The notes under the pieces were generated by a model. The model made no database searches, was not told where the DNA came from, and was given only the letters and a program-made list of their open reading frames with translations. Position numbers and translations under genes: made by a program. This document shows positions 30,046 to 39,210 of a stretch of DNA of 64,000 bases, piece by piece. Where the stretch lies: the NCBI RefSeq assembly GCF_001610895.1, contig NZ_CP011276.1, forward strand, positions 1 to 64,000, in the 5' to 3' direction. The stretch comes from Planctomyces sp. SH-PL62 (GTDB lineage: Bacteria > Planctomycetota > Planctomycetia > Isosphaerales > Isosphaeraceae). Every line of letters begins with the position of its first letter. The first letter of the stretch is position 1.

Positions 30046-30394
30046 GTGGATTATTGCCTTTTGTTGAAATTCCAAGCTGACGCGAGCGATTTCGGCGTCG
30101 GTCCCACGTCTGCTCCGCCTGGGCGAGAATTGAGCAGCTCGAATGGTCCGGGTCAAGCAAGGGCCCGCTCTCGCTGCGGAGTTAAAGCCCTTCTCCATTT
30201 GCGTGGCGACAGTCGATCGTCAATGATTTTCAGCTGACGGGGAGCCGGTTTTGCCGGATATGAGTCCCTTTATGTTTCGCCGGCCTCTTTGTGGGAAATC
30301 GGCCGGGGGACGCGGACGTCCGCGCGGCGGCCGGCGTCGCCGGCCGGCTCCTTGGCCGAGTACAAATTCGATCCGGCGGTGCACGCCCCTTGCC
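30046..30394. other. Intergenic stretch with site B and GC hairpins
   Basis: 349 bases without a gene. It holds the DUF1254 promoter region, recombination-like site B (30253-30280), a perfect 14-base palindrome at 30311-30324 and a perfect hairpin at 30328-30346 (8-base stem CGGCCGGC, loop GTC). The hairpin lies downstream of the sulfatase gene on the minus strand but has no T run, so a terminator role is possible only if T-tract-independent. Confidence 0.5.
30253..30280. repeat. Recombination-like site B
   Basis: Core GTCCCT at 30264-30269 with right arm TTATGTTTCGC and a weaker left arm GCCGGATATGA (6 of 11 positions inverted). Bases 30266-30278 repeat site A exactly (CCCTTTATGTTTC), in the same orientation, 2,355 bases away. 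Confidence 0.45.
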
Positions 30395-32748
30395 TTAGTT
30401 CAATTCGATGACCACCTCGTGGATGACGCCCGTGAATTCGTTGGCTCGCTCCGCGTAGTCGTCGGTCACCGGCGTCTCCTCGTCCACGCCGACGTTGGCC
30501 GTCTCGTCCACGGAGATGATGTTCGGGATCGTCTTCTCGATCCTCCCTTCGGAGACCTTCGTGCCGTTGACCGAGACCGTGCCCGTGCCTCCCGCCCCCC
30601 GCTTGCCGCCGTCGTAGGCGAATTCGTACCGGAGGACGACCCGGCCCTCGGTCAGCTTCCCCTCGGCCGCGATGCGGTACCGCTCCACGCCCAGCCAGTT
30701 GTAAGCGAAGATCGGCTTTCCCTCCTTGACGTACAGGCTCCATCCCCCGAACCGACCCCCCTGGGCCATGATCACGCCGTCGGCGCCCGCCTTGGGGATC
30801 TCAAGCTCCGCGGTGATCGCGTGGGATCGGTTCTTCACGTTGATGAAGACGTTTTCCGCCATGCCGACCCCGCCGGGGTAGGCCCTGAGCGAGGTGCGCC
30901 CCTGCATGAGGTCGGGGCGGCCGGCGACCGCGGGGTCCATCCGCTCCACGCTCCGGTCGTCGATCGGCAGGACGTGGTACCTCACGGCCTCCTGCAGGAA
31001 GAGGTCCTGGAGTTCCTTGAGCTTCGTCGGGTTCTCGGACGCGAGGTCGGTCGACTGGCTGAAGTCGCGATCGACGTGGAAGAGCTCCCAGCGGTCCGCC
31101 GCGAGCGGCGCCCGCGGCGTCGCTTCCCAGGGCGCGCGATGCACGGTGCCCGCGAACCAGCCGTCCTGGTAGACGCCCCGGTTGCCGCCGATCTCGAAGT
31201 ACTGGACTCGGTGCCGCGAGGGGGCCTGGGGGTCGTCGAACGTGTACTGCAGGCTGACGCCCTCCATCGGGCTTTGCGGCGTCCCTCCCACCTGCTTGGG
31301 CTCGGGCAACCCCGCCGATTCCAGCACCGTCGGGGCGATGTCGATGACGTGGTGGAACTGCGAGCGGAGCTCGCCCTTCGCCTTGATGCGCCTCGGCCAG
31401 TGGATCACCATCGGATTTTGGTTGCCGCCGAAGTCCGAGGCCACCTGCTTGCCGTACCGGAAGGGGGTGTTGCCGGCCACCGCCCAGCCCGCCGCGTAGT
31501 GGGGGTAGGAGAGCGGGCCGCCGAGCCCGTCGAGGTGCGCGAGCTTCTCGCCCAGGGGCTCCGGAACGCCGTTGAAGAAGCCCGCCTCGTTGTTCAGGCC
31601 GGTCAGGCCCCCCTCCGGGCTCGCCCCGTTGTCTAAATGAAGAGGGTGTCGTCCATGCGACCCAGGGCCTCGACGGCCGCCACCAGGCGCCCCACCTCGT
31701 GGTCCACCATCTCGCCGTAGCCGGCGAACACCTCCATCTGCCGGGCGAAAGCCCGCCGCTCGTCCGGCGTCAGGCCCTCCCAGTCCTTGATCGCTTCGGG
31801 CTTGGGCGCGAGCCGGGTGTCCGGGGGGACGACGCCGAGCGCCTTCTGCCGGGCGAGCGTCTCCTCCCGGTAGCGGTCCCAGCCGCCGTCGAACGCGCCC
31901 TTGTATTTGTCGGCCCATTCCTGCGGGACGTGGTGCGGGGCGTGCGTCGCCCCGGGCGCGAAATAGACGAAGAACGGCCTGTCCGGGGTGAGGCTTTGCT
32001 GCTGCCGCACCCAGCGAACGGCCTGGTCCGTCATGTCGGTCAGGAGGTGGTAGTTGGGGTCCTCGGGCAACTCGACCTTGGCCAGCCCGTCGTAGAGGGA
32101 CGGGGCCCACTGGTTCGTCTCGCCGCCGATGAAGCCGTAGAACTTGTCGAAGCCCGAGCGAGTCGGCCATCGATCGGTCGGGCCGGAAGGGCTGACCTCC
32201 CACGGCGGGACTTCGTGGCATTTGCCGAAGGCGGCCGTGCTGTAACCGTTGAGCCGGAGGATCTCCGCCAAGGGCGCGATGCTGCTGGGGCGGACCCCGG
32301 TGTAGCCGGGATGGGCCGTCGCGATGTCCATGACCGCGCCGGCGTTGCAGGAGTGGTGGTTGCGTCCCGTCAGGAGGGCCGCGCGGGTCGGCGAGCAGAG
32401 CGCCGCGACGTGGAACTGGTTGTAGCGCAGGCCGTTCCGGGCCAGCCGCTCCAGGGTCGGCGTGCGAACCGCCCCGCCGAAGGTGCTGGCTTGGCCGAAG
32501 CCGAAGTCGTCGAGAAGCACGATCACCACGTTCGGCGCCCCCTGCGGGGCTTCAACCTCGGACCGCGGAGGGGCCTTGGCGTTGCGGGCGTCCAGCTCGG
32601 TGGCGCGGGCTCGGGTCGGTTCAGGGATCGGCAGGGTCGTCCGGTCCAGATCATCGGCGACCGCGAAGGCGGTGCCCACCATCCCGAGAACGAGTGGCGC
32701 GGCGAGGGCCAGTACGGCGACCCGGAGGATCTCATGGCGAATCCGCAT
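30395..32748 (-). CDS. Arylsulfatase (alkaline phosphatase superfamily), interrupted
   Basis: About 780 residues in two frames. Start ATG 32748 is favoured by AGGTGGAG six bases upstream. Signal peptide (LRVAVLALAAPLVLGMVGTAFA). Metal-binding DD at 80-81 and the sulfatase signature CSPTR at 118-122, whose Cys becomes formylglycine, are intact, as is LLTGRNHHSCNAG. The first frame ends at a TAG (31633-31635) just after DDTLFI; the protein resumes at DNGASPEGGLTGLNNEAGFFNG. Homologues have a few residues between these, so a short loss of about 10 bases is likely. The last 150 residues (HAITAELEIPKAGADGVIMAQGG onward) form a beta-sandwich. Hydrolyses sulfate esters, probably of polysaccharides. 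Confidence 0.87.
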
Positions 32749-33304
32749 CGGTAGCTCCACCTATCTTCGGCATCGAGGGCCGGGTCGGCGTCGGCCGCGG
32801 GCCGGGCACGTGGAGGGATCACCAACGGCGTCGAGATGGGCAAGGAAACTTTGCCGATTGTACCGATTACTCTTAATGCATCCAGTATCGTCCGAACGAT
32901 AAGTCTCCAGGATTCGACTGTTCGGATCGGTTGTCGGCGGCGCGCGGGTTATGGGTGAGGGCGTCGTCTCGCTCGATGGGGAACCGGCGGGCTCGTCTCC
33001 GGCTTCAAGTCGGCCGCCACGCGCCAGGCGTCCGGGTTCGGCCTCATGCCCTACAATGCGTCCCACGCCACAGTCGGCATGACGGCCGGGTCGATGCTCG
33101 GCTACGTCTGGAGACGGGTCCTGCCCATTTCTAAACCTTACGTCGCCCTGATCTTCGACGTGGCATGCCTCATCGCCTCCATCGACGGCCAGGGCCGTGG
33201 ATTCGTGGTTGGCGACGGCTTCGGCATTTGATCGTGATGCTCGGGCCACGCGCGGTGGAAGCGCGACGCGTTCGAGCCGGAAGGAGCCGGGGAGAGCTCT
33301 GGCC
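32749..33304. other. Divergent intergenic region
   Basis: 556 bases between the arylsulfatase (-) and the FadL-like gene (+). Short open frames exist on both strands but none has family sequence or a ribosome site. An interrupted inverted repeat (CCGAAC near 32891, GTTCGG near 32920) lies in the AT-richer part nearest the sulfatase and may be regulatory. Nothing else seen. Confidence 0.4.
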
Positions 33305-34708
33305 ATGGATCGACAGTATGCACGTCGAACGTTCTTGGTCGTCGCCCTGTCGGCGGTTCTGTCGGCCCAGGCCGGCGCGCAGGGGATCATCGCCCCCGGG
33401 GCCGGGCCGATCAACCGCGCCATGGCAGGCGCGTCGACCGCCGCGCCGGTGGACTTCGGATCCAGCTACTGGAACCCGGCTAACCTGAGCTTCCTGGAGC
33501 GGCAGGAGTTCCTCCTCGGCTCCGAGTTGATCATCCCCAGCACGCACCTGACGACGAGCTTGCCGGCGGGGGCCATCAATGGCGTCCTGCCCGTCCAGGG
33601 GCGTTACGGGGTCGCGCGGAGCGACAGCGGGGTCATCCCCAACATCGCGACCGGCATGTCGTTTCGGCTCTCGCCCGACTCCCGAACCACCTTCGGGCTC
33701 GGAATCTTCGGCTTCGTGGGCGGCAACGTGAACTACCAGGGAAACCCCTCGATCCCGATCCTTTCCGGGAATCAACCCCCACGCAGCTTCGGGTTCGGGC
33801 CCATCTTCGCGAACGCCTCGTTCCTGTCCATCACTCCCATGGCCTCCTACCGGTTCAACGACCGGCTCTCGGTCGGCGGCGGGCCGGTCATCACGTCGGG
33901 GACCATGTCCCTCAACCCGGCCTTCTTCGCGCCGGGGCCCAGGCAGCCGGGTGGGATACTGCCGACGTTCCCGTCGGCGACGAACGGCCGCCAATTCTGG
34001 GGGGGCGGGTTCCAGCTGGGGCTGCTCTATCAGGCGGGCGACGACTGGAACGTCGGGTTCTCGTACAAGAGCCCGGTGTGGCAGGAGAGGTGGGGATTCA
34101 ACGCGGCGAACCCCGACCTGACGAACCGCCGCATCGGGGTCCAGGCGCAGCTCCCGGCGATCTACTCCTGGGGCGTCGCGTACAAGGGTTTCGATCGCTC
34201 TTTGATCGACGTCGACCTACGCTATCTCGACTACGGGAACGCGGCCCTCTTCGGCCAGTCCGTACGAGACGGCGGCCTGGGCTGGGACAGCGTCTTCGCC
34301 CTGGCGATCGGCGGCCAGCACGAACTCACGGACCGCGTGACCCTCCGCGCCGGCTACCTGTTCAACACGAACCCGATCCCCGCGCCGGCCACGCTGTTCA
34401 ACGTGCAACTGCCCGGCATCATCCAGCACACTCTCTCGTTCGGGGCCTCGCTGAAACTCACCGACGACGTCACCCTGTCCTCGGCCTGGGTCCACGGCTT
34501 CCGCAACTCGATCCAAGGCGATGTCGTCGAGGAGAGCGGAGCGTTCACCAAGTTCGACAGCCAAATCGACTCGATCGTGGTGGGCCTGAACGTCCAGTTC
34601 GGCGCCAAGAGGCGGCAGGCCACGTCGAGGGCCGAGGCCCGCGGCGTGGTCGCCGCCGCCGAGGAGGCGGCCGTCTCGCATGCCGCCGCGCCCGACGACC
34701 CGAACTAG
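33305..34708 (+). CDS. FadL/OmpP1-type outer-membrane transporter
   Basis: 467 residues from ATG 33305, with GGGGAGAG upstream. Signal peptide (FLVVALSAVLSAQAGAQG). The N terminus of the mature protein (GPINRAMAGASTAAPVDFGSSYWNPANLSFL) is the FadL-family hatch; alternating beta strands follow to the C terminus (IDSIVVGLNVQFG), with a short Ala-rich extension after the last strand. FadL channels bring hydrophobic compounds across the outer membrane. It is a single gene, divergent from the sulfatase. Confidence 0.87.
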   Translation: MDRQYARRTFLVVALSAVLSAQAGAQGIIAPGAGPINRAMAGASTAAPVDFGSSYWNPANLSFLERQEFLLGSELIIPSTHLTTSLPAGAINGVLPVQGRYGVARSDSGVIPNIATGMSFRLSPDSRTTFGLGIFGFVGGNVNYQGNPSIPILSGNQPPRSFGFGPIFANASFLSITPMASYRFNDRLSVGGGPVITSGTMSLNPAFFAPGPRQPGGILPTFPSATNGRQFWGGGFQLGLLYQAGDDWNVGFSYKSPVWQERWGFNAANPDLTNRRIGVQAQLPAIYSWGVAYKGFDRSLIDVDLRYLDYGNAALFGQSVRDGGLGWDSVFALAIGGQHELTDRVTLRAGYLFNTNPIPAPATLFNVQLPGIIQHTLSFGASLKLTDDVTLSSAWVHGFRNSIQGDVVEESGAFTKFDSQIDSIVVGLNVQFGAKRRQATSRAEARGVVAAAEEAAVSHAAAPDDPN

Positions 34709-34980
34709 CTCGGACCCCCGAGGGCCCCGCTCGCCGAGGTCGACCGTCGGGGCACAGGTGTGCATCCCAAGGCTGCGTCTTCTGGTATCGGTCGACGAGC
34801 CGGGCGTGACAACGGTGCTGGACCGCACCCGCTGCGGGGTCGCATGCGGCGTCCGCGTCGACGGACCGGTCCCGCACGGACGAGGTGCGAGCGGCCCGCT
34901 CGACCAAACCGTCCCCGAGGGATTCTGCGACTCCTCGACTTCCCAACTTCTATGCTCACCTGACCCGATGCCGATTACCG
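34709..34980. other. Spacer between FadL-like gene and group II intron
   Basis: 272 bases. A small hairpin (CTCGG, loop ACCC, CCGAG at about 34711-34724) directly follows the FadL-like stop and could end transcription weakly. No gene seen. Confidence 0.35.
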
Positions 34981-35092
34981 GTAGAGTCGAGGAGTGGCGC
35001 GGTGGTGTAGGCTCGGCCTATCTGTTTCCGGCCCTTTCGTCCGCCGGTGCCTCAACAGCCTCGCCATGCCCCGTTTCCACTCCCCGCTCATC

Positions 35093-35125
<33 letters not shown>

Positions 35126-35137
35126 TCGGACGAGAAC

Positions 35138-36463
35138 TCACGCTTTCGCCCACGGGAAGTCGCGCGTCCGATCGCTCAGGCGAATCAGGCCCAGTTCTTC
35201 GAACAGGAGCCGGTCGGGGAACCGTGACATCCCCCGGTTCTTCACCTTGTGCTTGGCGCACAACCACCGCCGGAGCCGTTGGCAGCTGTGCCGATCGATG
35301 GCTCGATAGGCCCGGCTCACGGGGCCGAGGCGGAAGTAGTTCGACCATCCCAGAAGCTTCCGGTTCAGTCGGGCCACTCGGTCCTCGACGTCCGTGTATA
35401 GCCAGCGGCGATCGGTCGTCTCGCGGATCTCGTCCCGAAGGCGCGCGACCTTCTTCGCGGACGGGTACGTGCCGATGAAGGCGCGGCCGGTCCGCGGCGA
35501 GTGGCACCGACCGATCGTGTAGCCCAGAAAGTCGAACGACTCCTCGGGGACGCGGCACCGCCGGGTCTTGGCCTCGTTGATCGTCAGCCTGAGCTTGGAC
35601 ATCATGCCCCGCATCTCGGCCATCGCCTCGTCGGCGGAGCCGCGACAGCAGATCACGAAGTCGTCGGCGTAGTTGACGACGTAGGCTTGCATCCGGCGTT
35701 CGTGCCCCATGGTCTTCCAACCGCGGACGAAACGGCGCATGTACACGTTGGAAAGCAACGGTGAGAGCGGGGACCCTTGCGGGGTGCCCCGGCCCTCGTC
35801 CTTGCTGCGGGTCGTTCGATGGCGGCGGCCCCGCCCGTCGACCTCTTCCACCGGAGCCTCCAGCCACATCTTGATCAGCCCCAAGAGGAGCCGATCGCTG
35901 ATGCGCCGGGACAGCGATTTCATGAGTTCGGCGTGCGGGATGCCGTCGAAGTACCCCGACAGGTCGGCGTCGACGACCTCGGTGTGCCCCGTGGCGACCA
36001 GCCCGTGGACCGCCTGCACGGCGTCCAGGGCGCTGCGGTCGGCCCGGTAGGCGTATTGCTCCGGCTCCAGGTCGGCCTCGAAGATCGGCTCCAAGACCAG
36101 CACCACGGCCATCTGCGCCACGCGATCCCGGATCGTCCCGATCCCCAGCGGCCGTCGCTTGCCATCGCCTTTCGGGATGAACACGCGTCGGACCGGAAGA
36201 GGGCGGTACGACTTCGCTTTCAGGTCTGCCGCCAGTTCGTCCAGCCACCGGTCCAGGCCGTACGCCTCGACTTCCTCGAACGTCCGGCGGTCGACCCCCG
36301 GCGCGCCGTCGTTGGCGCGACGGCGGACGTAGGCCCACTCCAGGACGTCTCTTCGGTACACCTTGTCGTACAGCGAGTAGAACCGATAGTCGGGCGATCC
36401 CTTCGCTTTGGCGTGCAACGCCCCCTGGAGTCTCCGAACCTTCGGTGGAGGTGCTAGGCTCAT
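35138..36463 (-). CDS. ltrA: Group II intron reverse transcriptase/maturase
   Basis: 441 residues from ATG 36463, chosen for GGGAG seven bases upstream and because family members begin about here (PPKVRRLQGALHAKAK); the open frame extends to 36658. Reverse transcriptase blocks: GAPGVDRRTF, RRVFIPKGDGKRRPLGI, VVDADLSGYFDGIPH, GTPQGSPLSPLLSNVY and the catalytic YADD (residues 265-268 from this start). The maturase (X) domain follows (RVARLNRKLLGWSNYFRLG). No HNH endonuclease domain; the protein ends soon after at DFPWAKA, so mobility would be endonuclease-independent. It binds and splices its own intron RNA. Confidence 0.92.
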   Translation of the reverse strand: MSLAPPPKVRRLQGALHAKAKGSPDYRFYSLYDKVYRRDVLEWAYVRRRANDGAPGVDRRTFEEVEAYGLDRWLDELAADLKAKSYRPLPVRRVFIPKGDGKRRPLGIGTIRDRVAQMAVVLVLEPIFEADLEPEQYAYRADRSALDAVQAVHGLVATGHTEVVDADLSGYFDGIPHAELMKSLSRRISDRLLLGLIKMWLEAPVEEVDGRGRRHRTTRSKDEGRGTPQGSPLSPLLSNVYMRRFVRGWKTMGHERRMQAYVVNYADDFVICCRGSADEAMAEMRGMMSKLRLTINEAKTRRCRVPEESFDFLGYTIGRCHSPRTGRAFIGTYPSAKKVARLRDEIRETTDRRWLYTDVEDRVARLNRKLLGWSNYFRLGPVSRAYRAIDRHSCQRLRRWLCAKHKVKNRGMSRFPDRLLFEELGLIRLSDRTRDFPWAKA

Positions 36464-36996
36464 CGCCAATCTCCCGGCTCTCATGCCCCTTCGGACGTCG
36501 GTCTTGAACTCAGGCCCCTTTCCTCCGCCGGAGTTGCCCGGCTTCGTCGGTACTACGGGCCTGTCCGTCACCCTAGGCGGCCCGGCCTGTCCCTCGCGGG
36601 CTTCCGGTCGGCGGTCACGACCGCCGCCGCCTGGGGCTTCACGTGTTGCGCCGGGCATCCATGTGCCGGCATGCCGTCGCCACTACCCCGGAGGGATCGC
36701 TGGGTCGTGATCGCTCATGAGGAGGATCTTCCACCGCCTCGATTCTCGCCAGCGACGGCGGCCTTCCCCGTTATGTCGGCGTGTCGGCTCCCTCGTCATT
36801 TCTTTCGGGGCCTGCTCGGCGTTCACTCGCGTTACGGCCTGCCTGCTCGCCGAGCCGCCTGCGCGGCCCGTTTTCTCGAAGGCTTCGGCGGCTTCGTCAC
36901 CTCCGCCGCCGCTCCGATGGCTTCCGGCTGGAGCGACCCAGTTGGCCGGGTGGGACTCGCACCCACTGGAATAACCCGCACCTTTTCACGTCGCAC

Positions 36997-37018
36997 GACA
37001 TAAGCCCCATTATCGGAC
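36997..37018. repeat. Recombination-like site C, abutting the intron
   Basis: Left arm GACATAA (36997-37003), core GCCCCA, right arm TTATCGGAC (37010-37018). CCCATTATCGGAC at 37006-37018 recurs exactly at site D. The intron's first base is 36996, so the intron splits or borders this site's left arm. Confidence 0.45.
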
Positions 37019-37647
37019 GTTGCAGGGCGGGGTCCTGCGAGATTCAAAGGTTGATCCTACCTGGGCCGAGGACTTTCCCGCGATGCCGGCACAAGGCCTC
37101 GGGGCCAGGACGGGCTCTTCCGGGGAGGGCGCGCCATGTCCCGCGAGTCCGACGACCTCGTTCGATTGTGCGGTGTACCATCGCCGAGGTCATACTACTT
37201 CGTCGTCGATTCGCCGACTTCAGGCGCCAGTCGCGTCGTACCCGCGAGAAGTCGCGGCGGCTCGTCGAAGAGTCCAGGGCGGAACGCCGGGCGCTGCGGG
37301 ATCGATGATCCTCGCCGGTCGACGCCCGTTAGGCCCCCGGCCGGCAGGCGAGGCTTGTGGCGTGGTCGGCCGAGCTTTCCCCCGTCGTCCGACCGAACTC
37401 GTCCGATGGAAGGGCGTCCATGTCGATCCAAGTCGACACGCAGACGAACGGGATCGACATGTCGTCCGAATTAACGTGAATAACGCAGCCAGATGGGACG
37501 CCGATATAGTAGGGATTCCGAAGAATCTAGAGGACTTGCGTCGACGGGCGGTTCGTCGACCGTCCCGCCTTCCAAGAGTCCGGCCGCATCGTCCTCTGTT
37601 TTGGGGACGTCCACCGACGGCTCATCATCGAACTCGAGAGGAAATCG
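37019..37647. other. Gene-poor stretch upstream of the small repeat protein
   Basis: 629 bases. Open frames here show no family sequence or ribosome site. The last 200 bases are relatively AT-rich (for example GATATAGTAGGG near 37502) and probably contain the promoter for the gene at 37648. Nothing else recognised. Confidence 0.4.
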
Positions 37648-37980
37648 ATGTACTCTCCGAACAGATCCCGAAAGCGCGTACTCGTCGCCGAATCCTTGGA
37701 ATCGCGAATGGTGCTCTCGACGTCTACGGCAGCCCCCATCACCGTATTGGTCGACACGCCGTTCGACCCGTCGGCCCCGAAGCTGGGACGGAGCTTCGCG
37801 GTGAAGGTCGACACGCCGTTCGACCCGTCGGCCCCGAAGCTGGGACGGAGCTTCGCGGTGAAGGTCGACACGCCGTTCGACCCGTCGGCCCCGAAACTGG
37901 GCTTCCAGGTGAAGTTCGGACCGCCCACGGTGCACGTCCGGCCCACGCCCCTGTGGGCCCGGATGCGCAGCACCGTATGA
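37648..37980 (+). CDS. Small LExR-type secreted protein with tandem repeats
   Basis: 110 residues, ATG 37648 with AGAGGA upstream. It opens with SRKRVLVAESLESRMVLS, the planctomycete N-terminal motif (basic residues, then LExR and a short hydrophobic stretch) found on exported and surface proteins. The rest is three near-identical 19-residue units beginning VDTPFDPSAPKLG, the third truncated, then a short tail rich in Pro and Arg. No enzymatic motif. The transcript ends at the strong terminator at 38058. Sites C and D flank the gene. Probably a small secreted or wall-associated protein; the repeats may be recent. Confidence 0.7.
   Translation: MYSPNRSRKRVLVAESLESRMVLSTSTAAPITVLVDTPFDPSAPKLGRSFAVKVDTPFDPSAPKLGRSFAVKVDTPFDPSAPKLGFQVKFGPPTVHVRPTPLWARMRSTV
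37750..37906 (+). repeat. 57-base in-frame tandem repeat
   Basis: Two full units (37750-37806, 37807-37863) and a partial third (37864 to about 37906). The units are identical at DNA level as far as I can read, apart from one synonymous change (CTG/AAG context) in the third, so the duplication is young or maintained by conversion. Confidence 0.85.
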
Positions 37981-38057
37981 AGCATGGAACTGGGAATCCG
38001 CAGTAAGCCCTGCGGAGAAACGTCGCCCATCTCAAACGCGATAAGTATGGCCGCGTG

Positions 38058-38094
38058 GGACGCCGCCCCGAGTGTAGGGGCGGCGTCCTTATTT
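38058..38094 (+). terminator. Strong intrinsic terminator
   Basis: Perfect 12-base stem GGACGCCGCCCC (38058-38069) and GGGGCGGCGTCC (38077-38088) around a 7-base loop, followed by TTATTT. It lies 78 bases past the stop of the small repeat protein gene. Confidence 0.88.
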
Positions 38095-38170
38095 GGGCAC
38101 CATCCCCCAGTATCCGGGCCGAGGCACCCTGCCAGCCTTAAGGATGCCTCCCCCGCCCCAGACAGGATTC

Positions 38171-38194
38171 GGTCCGAATGCCCATTATCGGACC
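38171..38194. repeat. Recombination-like site D
   Basis: Perfect inverted repeat GGTCCGA (38171-38177) and TCGGACC (38188-38194) around ATGCCCATTA. Bases 38181-38193 (CCCATTATCGGAC) repeat site C exactly, in the same orientation. Confidence 0.5.
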
Positions 38195-38223
38195 CTCGGC
38201 CGATCGCGGATCGCGGATCGCCC

Positions 38224-39073
38224 TCAAGCTCCCAGCCGCTCGATCTGTCGGACTTCCCCGGGTTCCAGGTGGAACTCGAACACCTCGAGGTCGTCCATCA
38301 TGTGGTCGGCGTCGGTCGTCCCCGTCAGGGCCACCATGCCCATGTCGAGCGCGAATCGGAAGACGATCTGTTCGACGCTCCGGCCGCGCCGCTCGGCGAT
38401 CCGAATCAGCTCGGGACGGGTCATCGCCTTTCGGTTGGCGGTCAGCAGCGAGAAGCCCTGATAGACGATCCCGTTCTCGACGCAGAACGCTCGGACTTCA
38501 CGGTCCCAACCTCGTTCGGCGTAGCACCGGTTCTGGACGAAGCGGGGGGGGCACGCGCGCCTCGCGATGGAAGCTTCGGAGCTGATCAAGCGACACGTTG
38601 CTGACGCCGATCAGGCGGACCCGGCCCCCGTCGTGGATGGCCTCCATCGCACGCCAGGCCTCCCGATCGGCCGCACCCAGCCCGACCCGCCGAGTCGGCC
38701 CGTGGAGCAGGTACGAGTCGATCTCCGAGACGCCCAGATGTTCGAGCGAACTCGCGAAGGACTGTTCAACCTGGACCCCGACCGGAGCCTGCGGGTCATA
38801 CGGAAGGCGATGATCCTGCCCGTCCTTGAACGTGAATTTGGTCTGGAGGAAGAGGTCCTCGCGCTCCAACATGCCGCTCTCGATCGATGCCGTGACGGCC
38901 TTGCCGACTTCGGCTTCGTCGTAGTGACGTCGCTGGTTCGCGGTATCGACGCCGCGAAAGCCCTGATGGAGCGCGAGCTCGGTCAGGACTTTCGTCCGTC
39001 GCGCCTTCCACGCGGTCCCGTAGAGGAACCGGGGGACGCGGACGCCGTCGATCAGCAGGCTCTGATGGTCCAT
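38224..39073 (-). CDS. Aldo/keto reductase, frameshifted
   Basis: About 283 residues after repair, from ATG 39073 with GGAGGGATCG directly upstream. NAD(P)H-dependent reductase with the catalytic tetrad D43, Y51, K79 and H124 (GVDTANQRRHY, LQTKF, YLLHGP) and LIGVSNVSLDQL. The frame breaks at 38544-38551, where a C run on the coding strand has eight bases and should have seven; the protein continues as RFVQNRCYAERGWDREVRAFC to the end. A (beta/alpha)8 barrel protein of the plant/fungal-like AKR branch; substrate unknown. Isolated gene. Confidence 0.87.
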
Positions 39074-39210
39074 CGATCCCTCCAGTGCGTGACGAAACCG
39101 GAGCCCATTGTAGCAGCCGCTCCGCAACGAAGGCCGGCCGAGACGCGGCGACGTGGTGCGTCTCCCCGCGGAACCCGCAGCCGACGCCCTCGCCCTCGCC
39201 CTCGGGTGAA

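Noticed and set aside
31633-31635. TAG as a recoded amino acid in the sulfatase
   Set aside because: The frame changes at this point as well, so reading through the TAG would not restore the protein.
32931-33231. Short open frames between the sulfatase and FadL-like gene
   Set aside because: No ribosome site, no family sequence, overlapping alternatives in several frames.
35138-36463. Reverse transcriptase as a defence RT or retron
   Set aside because: It has a maturase X domain and sits in an RNA with a clear GTGCG end and domain V, so it is a group II intron protein.
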